Origin: Pseudoalteromonas fuliginea
Lineage (GTDB): Bacteria; Pseudomonadota; Gammaproteobacteria; Enterobacterales; Alteromonadaceae
Direction: 5' to 3'
DNA: 64,000 bases
Assembly: GCF_000690055.1 (NCBI RefSeq)
Contig: NZ_JJNZ01000013.1
Coordinates: 1-64,000 of the forward strand
The notes below the pieces were generated by a model, which saw nothing but the letters and a program-made list of their open reading frames with translations, searched no databases and had not been told where the DNA came from. Both the position numbers and the translations under genes were made by a program. Shown piece by piece: positions 38,265 to 46,885 of the stretch. How positions within the stretch are numbered: position 1 is the first letter of the stretch; the number at the start of each line of letters is the position of its first letter.

Positions 38265-39536
38265 TTATTTACCTGCCTTTGGATCTGGCTGAGGCTCTGA
38301 ATTAAATGGATATAAAGAAAAGTGCTGACCGGCAATTTTTACGCGGGCTTTTTCATCGCTTTGAATTATTTTAATATCGCTGTCGCTGACCAATTTTTGA
38401 TACAAAAATAGCATTTCGTCGGCATCGAGATCTGGATAGCTTTCGTCTAAAAATTGCAGCAAGGGCTGCGGCTTTTTGCGTTTTTTATTAAAGCGCTTAG
38501 CAAAGCTGGTTTTAACATCGTTGTAGTCAGGAATATTAGGTGTAACAAATGCAGGCACGTCTTGCTGGTCAGGCAATTGGTATTCTTCGTGTTCAAATTC
38601 AACCAAGCTTGCCATGTAAGCCACAATATGGCGTTGCTGACCAAGCGAATATCGCTGCGCGTCGCTTACAAAATGTGGTTGCACAGCACTTAGCATATTG
38701 TCTACGCCATTTTTACGTACAAGCCCAAGTACTTTGGCTGCTTGGCGAGTAATTAAGTTATTACGACGTAGCTCCTCGCGCAGTGGCATAAGCATATCGG
38801 CACTTTTACGCAAGCTTTCTCGGCCTATTAAATGCATTTCGAGTATACGGGTACGTAATTGCTCCAGCATACGTTTGTCGTTATATGCTTTACCTGAGCG
38901 CTCAATGTGCAGTATTTGCTTACTTATTTGCTCTTCAATGAGGGTAAAACATGCATGAAACTCACCACGAATATCAACCATTTCAAGCATTGGCTCTATG
39001 TATTCATCAAAGGCTTCTATTACCGCTTTATAACGCTTTTGCAGCGATTGCACTGCATTATTTGATTTAGCTTGTTCAACTATATTTAAAATAGCGTTTT
39101 CGTTGTGCGTATAGAGCTTCATTATTTTACGCACCCGATCATCCATAATACGGCTGTAGCGGCGTAAATCGTCAAAGTCTTCTATTTCGCCAGCGTTATC
39201 TAGGCGATTACCTAAACGAGCTAGGTCGTCGACTAATACGCTAATTTCTTGCGCTAAGCCTAAATGCTCTTCTTGCAGTAAAAACGTAGCAAAATCAGCA
39301 ATGGCACGATTTATTTCAAGCTGAGAAGATTTAGCCAGTGGAATTAAAATATCTTGGTTTAACAAACGATTTGTTTCTTTATAAATGCGTTCGTTTGACC
39401 ACGTAGGCTGCTTTTGCTTAATCGCGTTTTGTACGTCTTTTAGGCTAAAGTCAGCCATTTTAAAACGTTTAAATAATAGCGCTAATACACCCCAATGTTC
39501 GGTTATGGTGTTTAGCAGCTTTTTAGCTGGGATCAT
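38265..39536 (-). CDS. mksF: MksF-like kleisin subunit
   Basis: 423 residues, first gene of the operon. N-terminal winged-helix region (LKDVQNAIKQKQPTWSNERIYKETNRLL), a helical middle, and a C-terminal winged domain (about 345-415, QFLDESYPDLDADEMLFLYQKL) fit MksF/JetA. It would bridge the MksB heads. No clear ribosome site precedes the ATG. The operon start is 222 bases from divergent nhaD, so its promoter lies there. Confidence 0.8.
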   Translation of the reverse strand: MIPAKKLLNTITEHWGVLALLFKRFKMADFSLKDVQNAIKQKQPTWSNERIYKETNRLLNQDILIPLAKSSQLEINRAIADFATFLLQEEHLGLAQEISVLVDDLARLGNRLDNAGEIEDFDDLRRYSRIMDDRVRKIMKLYTHNENAILNIVEQAKSNNAVQSLQKRYKAVIEAFDEYIEPMLEMVDIRGEFHACFTLIEEQISKQILHIERSGKAYNDKRMLEQLRTRILEMHLIGRESLRKSADMLMPLREELRRNNLITRQAAKVLGLVRKNGVDNMLSAVQPHFVSDAQRYSLGQQRHIVAYMASLVEFEHEEYQLPDQQDVPAFVTPNIPDYNDVKTSFAKRFNKKRKKPQPLLQFLDESYPDLDADEMLFLYQKLVSDSDIKIIQSDEKARVKIAGQHFSLYPFNSEPQPDPKAGK

Positions 39537-39758
39537 AAGAGGTTACAACATCCTAGTATTTTATTATTGAGTTCTTTTAGAAGACTCATTATTACGTATT
39601 TTTAATTAACCTTGTCTGTATATAGTATTCGTTTTTAAGACCATTTAATAATAGTTTTTGCATAGAGGCAGTGCTAAAATTCGCGCCGAAAATAGGCACA
39701 TGAAATGGAATGTTATTTGTGTGTTCTTTAAAACTATATCAAAGGTTGTTTAACTACC

Positions 39759-41006
39759 ATGGTTTCCTCGATTATTCTAACCCTGATAGCGATTGCATTT
39801 TTACTGATCGTTATAGAAGATATAATCCATGTAAATAAAGCTAAAACCACGCTGTTTTTTGGTACGCTTTGCTGGATTCTTCTTTTTATATACCCCCTAC
39901 ACGGGCAAAGCCCCGATACAATTCAACATCTTTTAAATGAAAATATTTTAGAAATTGCCTCATTATGGCTATTTTTAATGGCTGCAATGACCTTTGTAGC
40001 GTATTTAAATTCAAAGGGGTTTATAGAAAATATTGTGCACCGTGTTATGCCAAAAAGTATTAGCGAAAAAAAGCTCATGTTTTTAGTGGGTGGTTTTGCA
40101 TTTTTGTTTTCGTCGATTTCAGACAACGTAACAGCGACGCTTATATCGCTTGCGGTTGTTATGTCGTTAAAACTTGAACCTAAAAAACTCATTAAATACG
40201 CCACGCTTATTGTGTTTGGCGTTAACTCAGGTGGGGTATCGCTAATAACCGGTGACGTAACCACACTAATGATATTTTTAGATGGCAAAGTAACCATTGC
40301 TCATTTGTTACTACTTATAGCGCCAGCACTTGCAAGCGTTATGCTGCTTGCCGCGTTACTTTCTATAGGTATGAAAGGGCGTGTTGAGTTTGCTAGTGCA
40401 GGTAAAACCCGCATTGAAAAAACCGACATAACCATTGCTGTTATATTTTTATCTACTGTAGTGAGCACACTTACGCTGAGTGTAATTTACAGCGTACCAC
40501 CTCTATTAACCTTTTTGTTTGGCTTATCAGTGATGTTTTTAGTGGCGCAATTTTTAATGCGCAAAAAAGACATAAACAAAGACATAATCGATTTTGTTCG
40601 CGATATAGAATACGACACATTATTGTTTTTTGTAGGTGTACTTTTACTTGTAGGCGCACTTAAAGAAATTGGTATGTTGAGTAAATTTACCGATCTATAC
40701 ACGGTAATGGCACCAGAATACGCAAACTACTTAATGGGCATATTATCAGCAGGGGTCGATAACGTACCGCTTACCGCTGCCTTATTAAAAGCCGATATAG
40801 TAATGAGCCAACAACACTGGTTGTCGTTTACGTATGCAACGGGTGTGGGCGGTTCAATGCTTATTATTGGTTCGGCTGCGGGCATTATTGCCATGAGCAA
40901 AGTTAAAGCGCTTACCTTTATGAGCTACTTGCGTTTATCGCTGCATTTATTAATTTGTTACACGGTTGGATATGCGGGCTCGTATTACATGGGCAGTTTT
41001 ATTTAA
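39759..41006 (+). CDS. nhaD: NhaD-type Na+/H+ antiporter
   Basis: 415 residues with about eleven to twelve membrane helices. NhaD features include FLFSSISDNVTATLISLAVVMSL and SGGVSLITGDVTTLMIF, and the repeated SAGVDNVPLTAALL in the second half, which carry conserved Asp and Asn residues. It should expel sodium (or lithium) in exchange for protons, a common need in marine bacteria. It diverges from the mks operon and is followed by a terminator. Confidence 0.93.
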   Translation: MVSSIILTLIAIAFLLIVIEDIIHVNKAKTTLFFGTLCWILLFIYPLHGQSPDTIQHLLNENILEIASLWLFLMAAMTFVAYLNSKGFIENIVHRVMPKSISEKKLMFLVGGFAFLFSSISDNVTATLISLAVVMSLKLEPKKLIKYATLIVFGVNSGGVSLITGDVTTLMIFLDGKVTIAHLLLLIAPALASVMLLAALLSIGMKGRVEFASAGKTRIEKTDITIAVIFLSTVVSTLTLSVIYSVPPLLTFLFGLSVMFLVAQFLMRKKDINKDIIDFVRDIEYDTLLFFVGVLLLVGALKEIGMLSKFTDLYTVMAPEYANYLMGILSAGVDNVPLTAALLKADIVMSQQHWLSFTYATGVGGSMLIIGSAAGIIAMSKVKALTFMSYLRLSLHLLICYTVGYAGSYYMGSFI

Positions 41007-41026
41007 CTCATAAATTATTAAATGCT

Positions 41027-41055
41027 TGACAGCTAGACGTCTAAACGATAACTTT
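41027..41055 (+). promoter_or_regulatory. Candidate promoter containing a Met box
   Basis: TTGACA (41027-41032), a 17-base spacer and TAACTT (41050-41055) form a good sigma-70 spacing. The spacer contains the perfect palindrome TAGACGTCTA, which includes the MetJ operator unit AGACGTCT (41035-41042). Only one clear unit is seen, whereas MetJ normally binds two or more. A terminator starts a few bases further on, so its target is unclear. Confidence 0.35.
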
Positions 41056-41057
41056 CA

Positions 41058-41088
41058 AAGCCCCGCTACTTAGTGGGGTTTTGTTTTA
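41058..41088 (+). terminator. Terminator after nhaD
   Basis: An eight-pair stem CCCCGCTA / TAGTGGGG (one G-T pair) with a two-base loop followed by TTTTGTTTT. It lies 51 bases after the nhaD stop and just before the lysine riboswitch. Confidence 0.85.
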
Positions 41089-41106
41089 TTAGCCACTGGT
41101 TAATAA

Positions 41107-41281
41107 AGCATTCAGAAGAGGTGCGATACTTAGGTACTTAATGTTAGGCGACGAAAGCCGATGATCATTAAGGAGGGAAGTACTCGCCGAGGAAAATAAT
41201 GGTACGTCGTCATTGTTTTTCGGTTTATGGGGCTGAATCCTCAAAACTGTCACCAATATAGGTGGAGAGCTTCTGGCAGTG
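41107..41281 (+). promoter_or_regulatory. Lysine riboswitch (L box)
   Basis: Conserved L-box blocks occur in order: CAGAAGAGGTGCG (P1 5' side, 41113), AGGCGACGAAAGCCGATGAT, TAAGGAGGGAAGTACTCGCC then GAGG, TGGGGCTGAATCCTC and a closing GGTGGAGAGCTTCTGG. AGAAG pairs with CTTCT to close P1. It resembles the E. coli lysC leader. Between it and lysC lies GCGGT/ACCGC (41327-41342) one base from the ribosome site; no T-run terminator is obvious, so control may be mainly translational. Confidence 0.93.
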
Positions 41282-41355
41282 GACTTATCTTCAAGCATTC
41301 CTTTGCCAAGTTCTTCTTGTTTTATTGCGGTTTGGATACCGCGAAAGGAGACTAA

Positions 41356-42747
41356 ATGACTACCCAATCAGTGCCACAAACAGTATCAGGCGCAAAATCA
41401 GATTACATCGTTGCCAAATTTGGCGGAACCAGTGTTGCAAATTTTGAAGCGATGAGTCGCTGTAGCGAAATTATTGTTGCAGATAAAAGCGTACGTATTG
41501 TTGCCGTGAGCGCCAGTGCCGGCGTAACTAATCACTTAGTTGCACTGTGTAAATCAAGTATTACCTCAAGTGAGCGCCAAGAACACATAAACGGCATGCT
41601 TGCTATTCAACAAACTATTTTAGATGAATTATCGCTAGATGCCGATTTAGCGGTTGGCTTTAACGAAACCCTAAAAGCATTTCAAACATTGGCTCAAGAG
41701 CCACTAACAACCGATCAGCAACACGACGAGCTACTTAGCTTTGGTGAGCGTTTGTCGTCGTATTTGTTTGCACAAGTGCTGCGTTTACAAGGCTTAAATG
41801 CCGATCGCTTTGATGTGCGCAAGGTGCTTAAAACCGACAGCCAATTTGGTAAAGCAACGCCTAATGTTGCTGCCACAGCGCAAGCTGCTAAAGAGCATTT
41901 AATTCCGCTGTTAGACACTCAAGTAATTGTGACTCAGGGATTTATTGGCAGTGACGAATACGGTCAAACCACAACGCTAGGACGTGGAGGTTCAGACTAC
42001 AGCGCTGCATTACTAGCTGAAGCAATTAACGCTAAAAGCGTGCATATTTGGACCGATGTAGTGGGCATTTTTAGCACCGACCCGCGTTTGTGCGCAAAAG
42101 CGACGCCTATTGCACGCTTAAGTTTTGACGAAGCCGCTGAAATGGCAACCTTTGGCGCAAAAGTATTGCACCCCGCGACTATTTTACCAGCAAGCCGTAG
42201 CCACATTAACGTGTTTGTAGGTTCTAGCCGAGAGCCAGAGCGTGGCGGTACATGGATTGAGCGCGAAAAATCGCAGCAACCAGGTATACGCGCAGTAACG
42301 CAACGTAAAAACCAAATATTGCTTACGCTTAAAAGCCCAGAAATGCTCCTAGCAAGCGGCTTTTTAGCACGCGTATTTACACTATTAAGTGAATACAATA
42401 TATCGGTAGATTTGGTAACTACGTCAGAAATCAGCGTAGCCATAACCCTTGATAACGCGCAAAACGCCTCGCGCCCAGAGCTTGATCAAGAATGCCTAGA
42501 TAAGCTTGCAGAATTTTGCCATGTTTCGGTAGAAAACAACCTAACATTGGTGGCACTTATTGGCTCTGAGATTCAATTACGCCAACACGAAATGAACTTA
42601 ATGAGTGTACTAAAAGACTTTAACATTCGATTAATTTGTCACGGTGCTAGTAAGCACAACCTGTGCTTTTTAGTAGAGCAAACTGAGTCAGATAACGTAG
42701 TACAGTCTATTCATAGCCGTTTATTAGAAAACGATTTTGCTGCGTAA
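41356..42747 (+). CDS. lysC: Lysine-sensitive aspartokinase III
   Basis: First enzyme of the aspartate pathway, phosphorylating aspartate. 463 residues, monofunctional like E. coli LysC (449), with no homoserine dehydrogenase domain. Kinase domain: VAKFGGTSVANFEAM near residues 18-33, FGERLSSYLFA, TTLGRGGSDYSAALLA and DVVGIFSTDPR; the C-terminal third holds two ACT domains for lysine binding (FLARVFTLLSEYNISVDLVTTSEISVA). A lysine riboswitch in the leader and an AAAGGAG site agree with lysine feedback at both RNA and enzyme level. Confidence 0.96.
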   Translation: MTTQSVPQTVSGAKSDYIVAKFGGTSVANFEAMSRCSEIIVADKSVRIVAVSASAGVTNHLVALCKSSITSSERQEHINGMLAIQQTILDELSLDADLAVGFNETLKAFQTLAQEPLTTDQQHDELLSFGERLSSYLFAQVLRLQGLNADRFDVRKVLKTDSQFGKATPNVAATAQAAKEHLIPLLDTQVIVTQGFIGSDEYGQTTTLGRGGSDYSAALLAEAINAKSVHIWTDVVGIFSTDPRLCAKATPIARLSFDEAAEMATFGAKVLHPATILPASRSHINVFVGSSREPERGGTWIEREKSQQPGIRAVTQRKNQILLTLKSPEMLLASGFLARVFTLLSEYNISVDLVTTSEISVAITLDNAQNASRPELDQECLDKLAEFCHVSVENNLTLVALIGSEIQLRQHEMNLMSVLKDFNIRLICHGASKHNLCFLVEQTESDNVVQSIHSRLLENDFAA

Positions 42748-42788
42748 ATAACCGTTATTCAGGAAAGCGATTTATTAAAGTTAACTAG

Positions 42789-42844
42789 TAAAATCACTTG
42801 ATAAAGTTACTTAACAAAATCACTTAACAAAATCATTTAATAAA
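42789..42844. repeat. Four short tandem repeats of ~13 bases
   Basis: Degenerate copies of AAAATCACTTAAC (for example AAAATCACTTGAT, AAAGTTACTTAAC, AAAATCACTTAAC, AAAATCATTTAAT) run through the lysC-PPTase gap and into the last codons of the minus-strand PPTase. The last coding residues (NDFVK) are built from this repeat, so slippage could change that C terminus. Confidence 0.65.
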
Positions 42845-43578
42845 AAGCATCGCCAGTCGGTGCTTTTTTTATGCACCACACTCACATCAAAACAAACATT
42901 GCTGTCACTGCTATCAGCTACGGTAACGCGATTACTGCAAGCACTCAGCTTTGCACTATGTAATTCGTCAAACACATTAGGGCTAAGTAACTTTGCAATA
43001 GGGCGGCTGGTGGCTTTAGCAAGTGACTCTTTTAATGTCCAAATTCTAAAAAACGTATCTGCTTGGGCTTGGGTATTAGTGGGCTTGGTGATAAGTGAAA
43101 TTTCATCATTATGATAAAAATGCTTAGCAAGCTTTTCAAACGGGCGCTTTAAGCTTACTTTTTCAATATCAAAACCAAACTCACTTTTATCAAAATTTAG
43201 CGCGACCCCAACCAAACCATGCGAGTGCGAAATACAGGTATTAATAACATCACCATTTACGTGTATTTGCAGCTTTGAGCTTGCCTCGTCAAATTCGGTA
43301 CTTATTTTATTAAGGGCTACACGCGCATGTTGCGGCTGCGCTACTTTAATAAGGTGTTTTAACAATAACCGCGTCGCTAAATACTCTTGCTTAGCTTGTG
43401 GGCTTTTACGGCGGTTTATAATGTTTAACTCAAACGGGCTTAAGCAATCGGGCAAATTAAAGTCACTAAGCTCAAGTGTTTTAGCATTAAATAATAAAAT
43501 GCTGTTACTCGCTAAAGACAAATTTGCCAATTGAGTTGAAGTAATACTCAAGGCGTTTTTTAAATAGTGTTCAGTCAT
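42820..43578 (-). CDS. 4'-phosphopantetheinyl transferase (Sfp type)
   Basis: Attaches the phosphopantetheine arm of CoA to carrier proteins. 252 residues from the ATG at 43578 (AGGG site). The Sfp-type signature is present: FGFDIEKV (Asp and Glu bind magnesium) and FFRIWTLKESLAKATSRPIAKLL. No NRPS, PKS or PUFA-synthase genes are nearby, so the carrier protein partner is encoded elsewhere. The frame is open to 43629 but the extra part is not family-like. The 3' end lies in a short tandem repeat. Confidence 0.88.
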   Translation of the reverse strand: MTEHYLKNALSITSTQLANLSLASNSILLFNAKTLELSDFNLPDCLSPFELNIINRRKSPQAKQEYLATRLLLKHLIKVAQPQHARVALNKISTEFDEASSKLQIHVNGDVINTCISHSHGLVGVALNFDKSEFGFDIEKVSLKRPFEKLAKHFYHNDEISLITKPTNTQAQADTFFRIWTLKESLAKATSRPIAKLLSPNVFDELHSAKLSACSNRVTVADSSDSNVCFDVSVVHKKSTDWRCFLLNDFVK

Positions 43579-43719
43579 AAAAGCCCTAAAGCAAAAGAAG
43601 TCGCTGATATTGTGAGCGGTTAGTGCCACTAATAAAGGCTGGGTACAATTTTATTACTCAGCTGGCATGAAATATGGTTTAATTCACAATAATCAAAATA
43701 ATAACAGATTTGTAGATGT

Positions 43720-45042
43720 ATGGCACAAGTGCGTGATGGGTTTCAAAGCCGACTTGGTTTTGTTTTAGCCGCTGCTGGCGCAGCAGTGGGTTTGGGTAAT
43801 ATTTGGGGTTTTCCTACGCAAGCGGCCAACCATGGCGGCGGTGCTTTTTTACTGGTTTATTTTATTGTTATATTTTTACTTGCGCTTCCTGCGCTGTATA
43901 CCGAACTTTATTTAGGTCACAAAGCACAAGCTAACCCGGTAAAAGCATTGGGCGATGCATGGCAAAACACTAGCCGTAAAGTAGGTGCAGCAGCCGGTTA
44001 CATAGGTCTTGCGGGCGCAGTTGTTATGCTAAGTTTTTATTCAATAGTGGCAGGGTGGATGCTTTCGTACGCTATTGAACCCATAACCACCTTTTTAGGT
44101 TTCACAGGCGCAAGCGAATTTTTACATAGTGACTCAGTGCTGCGTAATTTTGTATTTACGCCGCTTATGCTTATTTTAACTGCCAGTATTATTTTGAAAG
44201 GGGTTAAATCGGGAATCGAAACCTGGTCGCGCCGTTTAATGCCACTGTTGCTTGTGCTGCTTGTTGGTTTAATTGCCTACATTGCAACACTAGATGGCGC
44301 AAGCGAAGGCTTTGCCGCGTATTTAATTCCTGATTTTAGCCAAATACTCGACCCTAATTTAATTATTGCCGCAATGGGGCAAGCGTTCTTTTCGCTCTCG
44401 TTAGGTGTAGGCTGTATGATGATTTACGGCTCGTATTTACAGCCAGATGCTAATTTACCAAAGCTCACAGCCGGTGTTGCCTTACTTGATACTGGCGTTG
44501 CTTTTTTAGCTGGGTTACTCATTATTCCTGCTATTTATGTGGCGCAGCACAACGGTGTAGAAGTATTTAGTGGCGGTAAACTGATTGGCGAAGGGCAACT
44601 TATTTTTGCTATTTTGCCTGAGCTATTTAGCACCATGGGCGAAATTGGTTTATTAGTCGGTTTATTGTTTTTTGTATTAATGTCTATTGCATCGGTTACG
44701 TCAACTATATCGACGACTGAAATTCCGGTAGCGTTTTTAGTCGAAAACCATAACGTTAGTCGCACCAAAGCAACATGGGCAGTGAGCGCCGTTGTACTTG
44801 TGTGTGCAAGCGCCATTATATTAAATTTTGATTGGTTATTTGGTTTGGTTATTATGCTATTCACCCAATACCAATTACCGCTTATGGGTTTATTTTACTT
44901 TATTACAGTAGGGTGGATGTGGCAGCGTGGTAACAAATTACATCAAGCAACAACCGGCGTACATTACTGGTTTGCTCAGTATATTCGTTTTGTTTGCCCA
45001 ATATTAATGACCTTAGTATTTGCAAACGTCGCCTTTGGCTAA
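43720..45042 (+). CDS. Sodium-dependent neurotransmitter-symporter family (SNF) transporter
   Basis: LeuT-fold sodium symporter, probably for an amino acid, 440 residues with eleven or twelve membrane segments. The N terminus has the family hallmark FVLAAAGAAVGLGNIWGFPTQAANHGGGAFLLVY. TM6-like region QAFFSLSLGVGCMMIYGSYL is conserved; TM8 has ASVTSTISTTEIPVAF. The presence of ~440 rather than ~600 residues is usual in bacteria. It is followed by a strong terminator. Confidence 0.92.
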   Translation: MAQVRDGFQSRLGFVLAAAGAAVGLGNIWGFPTQAANHGGGAFLLVYFIVIFLLALPALYTELYLGHKAQANPVKALGDAWQNTSRKVGAAAGYIGLAGAVVMLSFYSIVAGWMLSYAIEPITTFLGFTGASEFLHSDSVLRNFVFTPLMLILTASIILKGVKSGIETWSRRLMPLLLVLLVGLIAYIATLDGASEGFAAYLIPDFSQILDPNLIIAAMGQAFFSLSLGVGCMMIYGSYLQPDANLPKLTAGVALLDTGVAFLAGLLIIPAIYVAQHNGVEVFSGGKLIGEGQLIFAILPELFSTMGEIGLLVGLLFFVLMSIASVTSTISTTEIPVAFLVENHNVSRTKATWAVSAVVLVCASAIILNFDWLFGLVIMLFTQYQLPLMGLFYFITVGWMWQRGNKLHQATTGVHYWFAQYIRFVCPILMTLVFANVAFG

Positions 45043-45068
45043 GCGCTATTTAAAGTGAATTTTTAAAC

Positions 45069-45107
45069 AAAAAAGCGAATAGGGCTCACCTTATTCGCTT
45101 TTTTTGT
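45069..45107. terminator. Terminator between the symporter and ldhA genes
   Basis: Stem AAAAAAGCGAATAGG paired with CCTTATTCGCTTTTTT (one G-T pair), followed by extra T residues; the genes on both sides are convergent. Confidence 0.9.
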
Positions 45108-45135
45108 ACCGGTTATTTAGGTAAAGCCTAGGTCT

Positions 45136-46116
45136 TTATAAAACCTCATTAGTTAAAGGTTTACCTTCACTTACTTCAAGCGCGTTTAGTAGGGTTGTGT
45201 TTGCTATCTCGGTAAGTGCTTCTTGGGTAAAAAAGCCCTGATGCCCCGTTACTAATACATTTTTAAAGCTCACTAAGCGCGAAAATATATCGTCTTGGTT
45301 TATTTCGTCGCTGTGGTTTTTAAAAAATAGCTCCGACTCTTGCTCGTAAACGTCGAGCCCTAAATACCCTAATTTTTTAGTTTTAAGTGCATTAATGCAC
45401 GCTTTGCTGTTAAGCAGTGCCCCGCGAGAGGTGTTAATAAGCATAACGCCGGTTTTCATTTTACTAAATGCCTCATCATCTATTAAATGATGAGTTTGTT
45501 CCGTTAATGGGCAATGCAAAGAAATCACATCGCTTTGGCTAAGTAAGGTGTCTATATCGGTAATTGTATAATTGCCAGGTTGCGCGTATGGGTCGCACAC
45601 TAATACTTTAGCACCAAAGCCATTTAAAATGTTACACAGCGCAAGGCCAATTTTACCGCAACCTACAATACCCACCGTTTTATTGTGCAAGTTAAAGCCT
45701 AGTAATCCGTTTAAATCAAAATTGTCTTCGCGTACGCGGTTATACGCTTTATGGGTTTTACGGCTAAGCGTTAGCATAAGTGCAATACAATGCTCGGCTA
45801 CGGCCTCAGGGCTGTAAGCTGGGACGCGTAATACTTTAATTTTATGTGCTTTTGCTGCAGGTAAATCAACGTTATTAAATCCTGCACAACGTAGCAAAAT
45901 AGTATTTATGCCTTGGCTTGCCAGTTGTTCAATAACCGTGGCGTTTACGGTGTCGTTTACAAATACACATATGGCATCAAACCCGTTTGCTAAAATAGCC
46001 GTTTGTTCGCTTAGAGCTTGCTCAAAATACGTTATTTTTATATCACGATTATCGCGTGTACTTTGTTCAAAAAAAGGCAGTTCGTACTTTTGAGTACTAA
46101 AAAAAGCAATGTTCAT
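45136..46116 (-). CDS. ldhA: D-lactate dehydrogenase (LdhA-like, D-2-hydroxyacid family)
   Basis: 326 residues, co-linear with E. coli LdhA (329). It opens MNIAFFSTQKYELPFF and contains LRCAGFNNVDL, RVPAYSPEAVAEH, the NAD-binding GIVGCGKIGLALC (about 150-162), catalytic Arg in LINTSRGALLN, Glu and a catalytic His in VTGHQGFFT. It should reduce pyruvate to D-lactate with NADH during oxygen-limited growth. It lies upstream of a convergent symporter and downstream of a glutathione peroxidase gene. Confidence 0.93.
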   Translation of the reverse strand: MNIAFFSTQKYELPFFEQSTRDNRDIKITYFEQALSEQTAILANGFDAICVFVNDTVNATVIEQLASQGINTILLRCAGFNNVDLPAAKAHKIKVLRVPAYSPEAVAEHCIALMLTLSRKTHKAYNRVREDNFDLNGLLGFNLHNKTVGIVGCGKIGLALCNILNGFGAKVLVCDPYAQPGNYTITDIDTLLSQSDVISLHCPLTEQTHHLIDDEAFSKMKTGVMLINTSRGALLNSKACINALKTKKLGYLGLDVYEQESELFFKNHSDEINQDDIFSRLVSFKNVLVTGHQGFFTQEALTEIANTTLLNALEVSEGKPLTNEVL

Positions 46117-46203
46117 GGTAATAGCTCCGACGCTTAAGGAAAAATAATAGTAACATTAAACTACTTTACAAAAACGTGCCTAATTAGTTCTCCTGCTACT
46201 AAT

Positions 46204-46764
46204 TTAAGCTTTAAGCGAAGTAAATATAGGTGTTTTAGGCGATATTCTTTTATCACTTTTTGCTGTGTTTACCTTTGCTGCTTGCAGTAGGTTGCTTTCT
46301 ATTACTTGTTTAAGTGTTTCGGGCTTAGTGCGCGGTGCATAGCGAGCAACCTGCTGACCTTGCGAGTTAATTAAAAACTTAGTGAAGTTCCACTTAATTG
46401 CACGGTTTTGTGAAATACCCCGAGTATGTGATTTCAAATAATTAAACAACGGGTGAGTTTCTGGCCCATTTACCATTACTTTATCAAATATCTCAAACGA
46501 GATATTAAATTGCTCTTGGTAAAAGTCTCTAATGGCTAAATTATCAAGTGGCTCATTTTGACCAAACTGATTACACGGAAATGCCAATATTGTAAATCCG
46601 CTACTTTTATATTCTTGATATAGCTTTTCAAGCGCACTTAATTGCACCGAAAAATTACATTTACTCGCTGTATTAACAATCAGTATGGTTTTTCCCTGTA
46701 GCTTACTAAGAGGAAAGCTTTCGCTGTTGTAAAGTGGTGCATTAAATTGATAAATACTATCCAT
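46204..46764 (-). CDS. Glutathione peroxidase family protein
   Basis: Reduces peroxides with thiol electrons. 186 residues; family blocks IVNTASKCNFSVQLSALEKLY (catalytic Cys about 36), ILAFPCNQFGQNEP (Gln) and IKWNFTKFLIN (Trp, Asn) are all present, giving the Cys-Gln-Trp-Asn tetrad. The active-site Cys is followed by NFS instead of the more usual GLT. No signal peptide. It may be cotranscribed with ldhA (87 bases upstream of it on the same strand). Confidence 0.9.
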   Translation of the reverse strand: MDSIYQFNAPLYNSESFPLSKLQGKTILIVNTASKCNFSVQLSALEKLYQEYKSSGFTILAFPCNQFGQNEPLDNLAIRDFYQEQFNISFEIFDKVMVNGPETHPLFNYLKSHTRGISQNRAIKWNFTKFLINSQGQQVARYAPRTKPETLKQVIESNLLQAAKVNTAKSDKRISPKTPIFTSLKA

Positions 46765-46885
46765 AGGTTACCTACTTACATTTCCGATTAAGGAAATTTT
46801 ATAAAGATTTTCATTCGCTTTTTTACCAGTCGATTGACATAATCGAAGCCTAGTTTCTAAGTTATCAGTTAAATAGGTCATTTTT

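Noticed and set aside
34942..39536. Complete Wadjet (JetABCD) defence system
   Set aside because: The three condensin-like genes are present but no JetD/MksG nuclease gene lies on either side.
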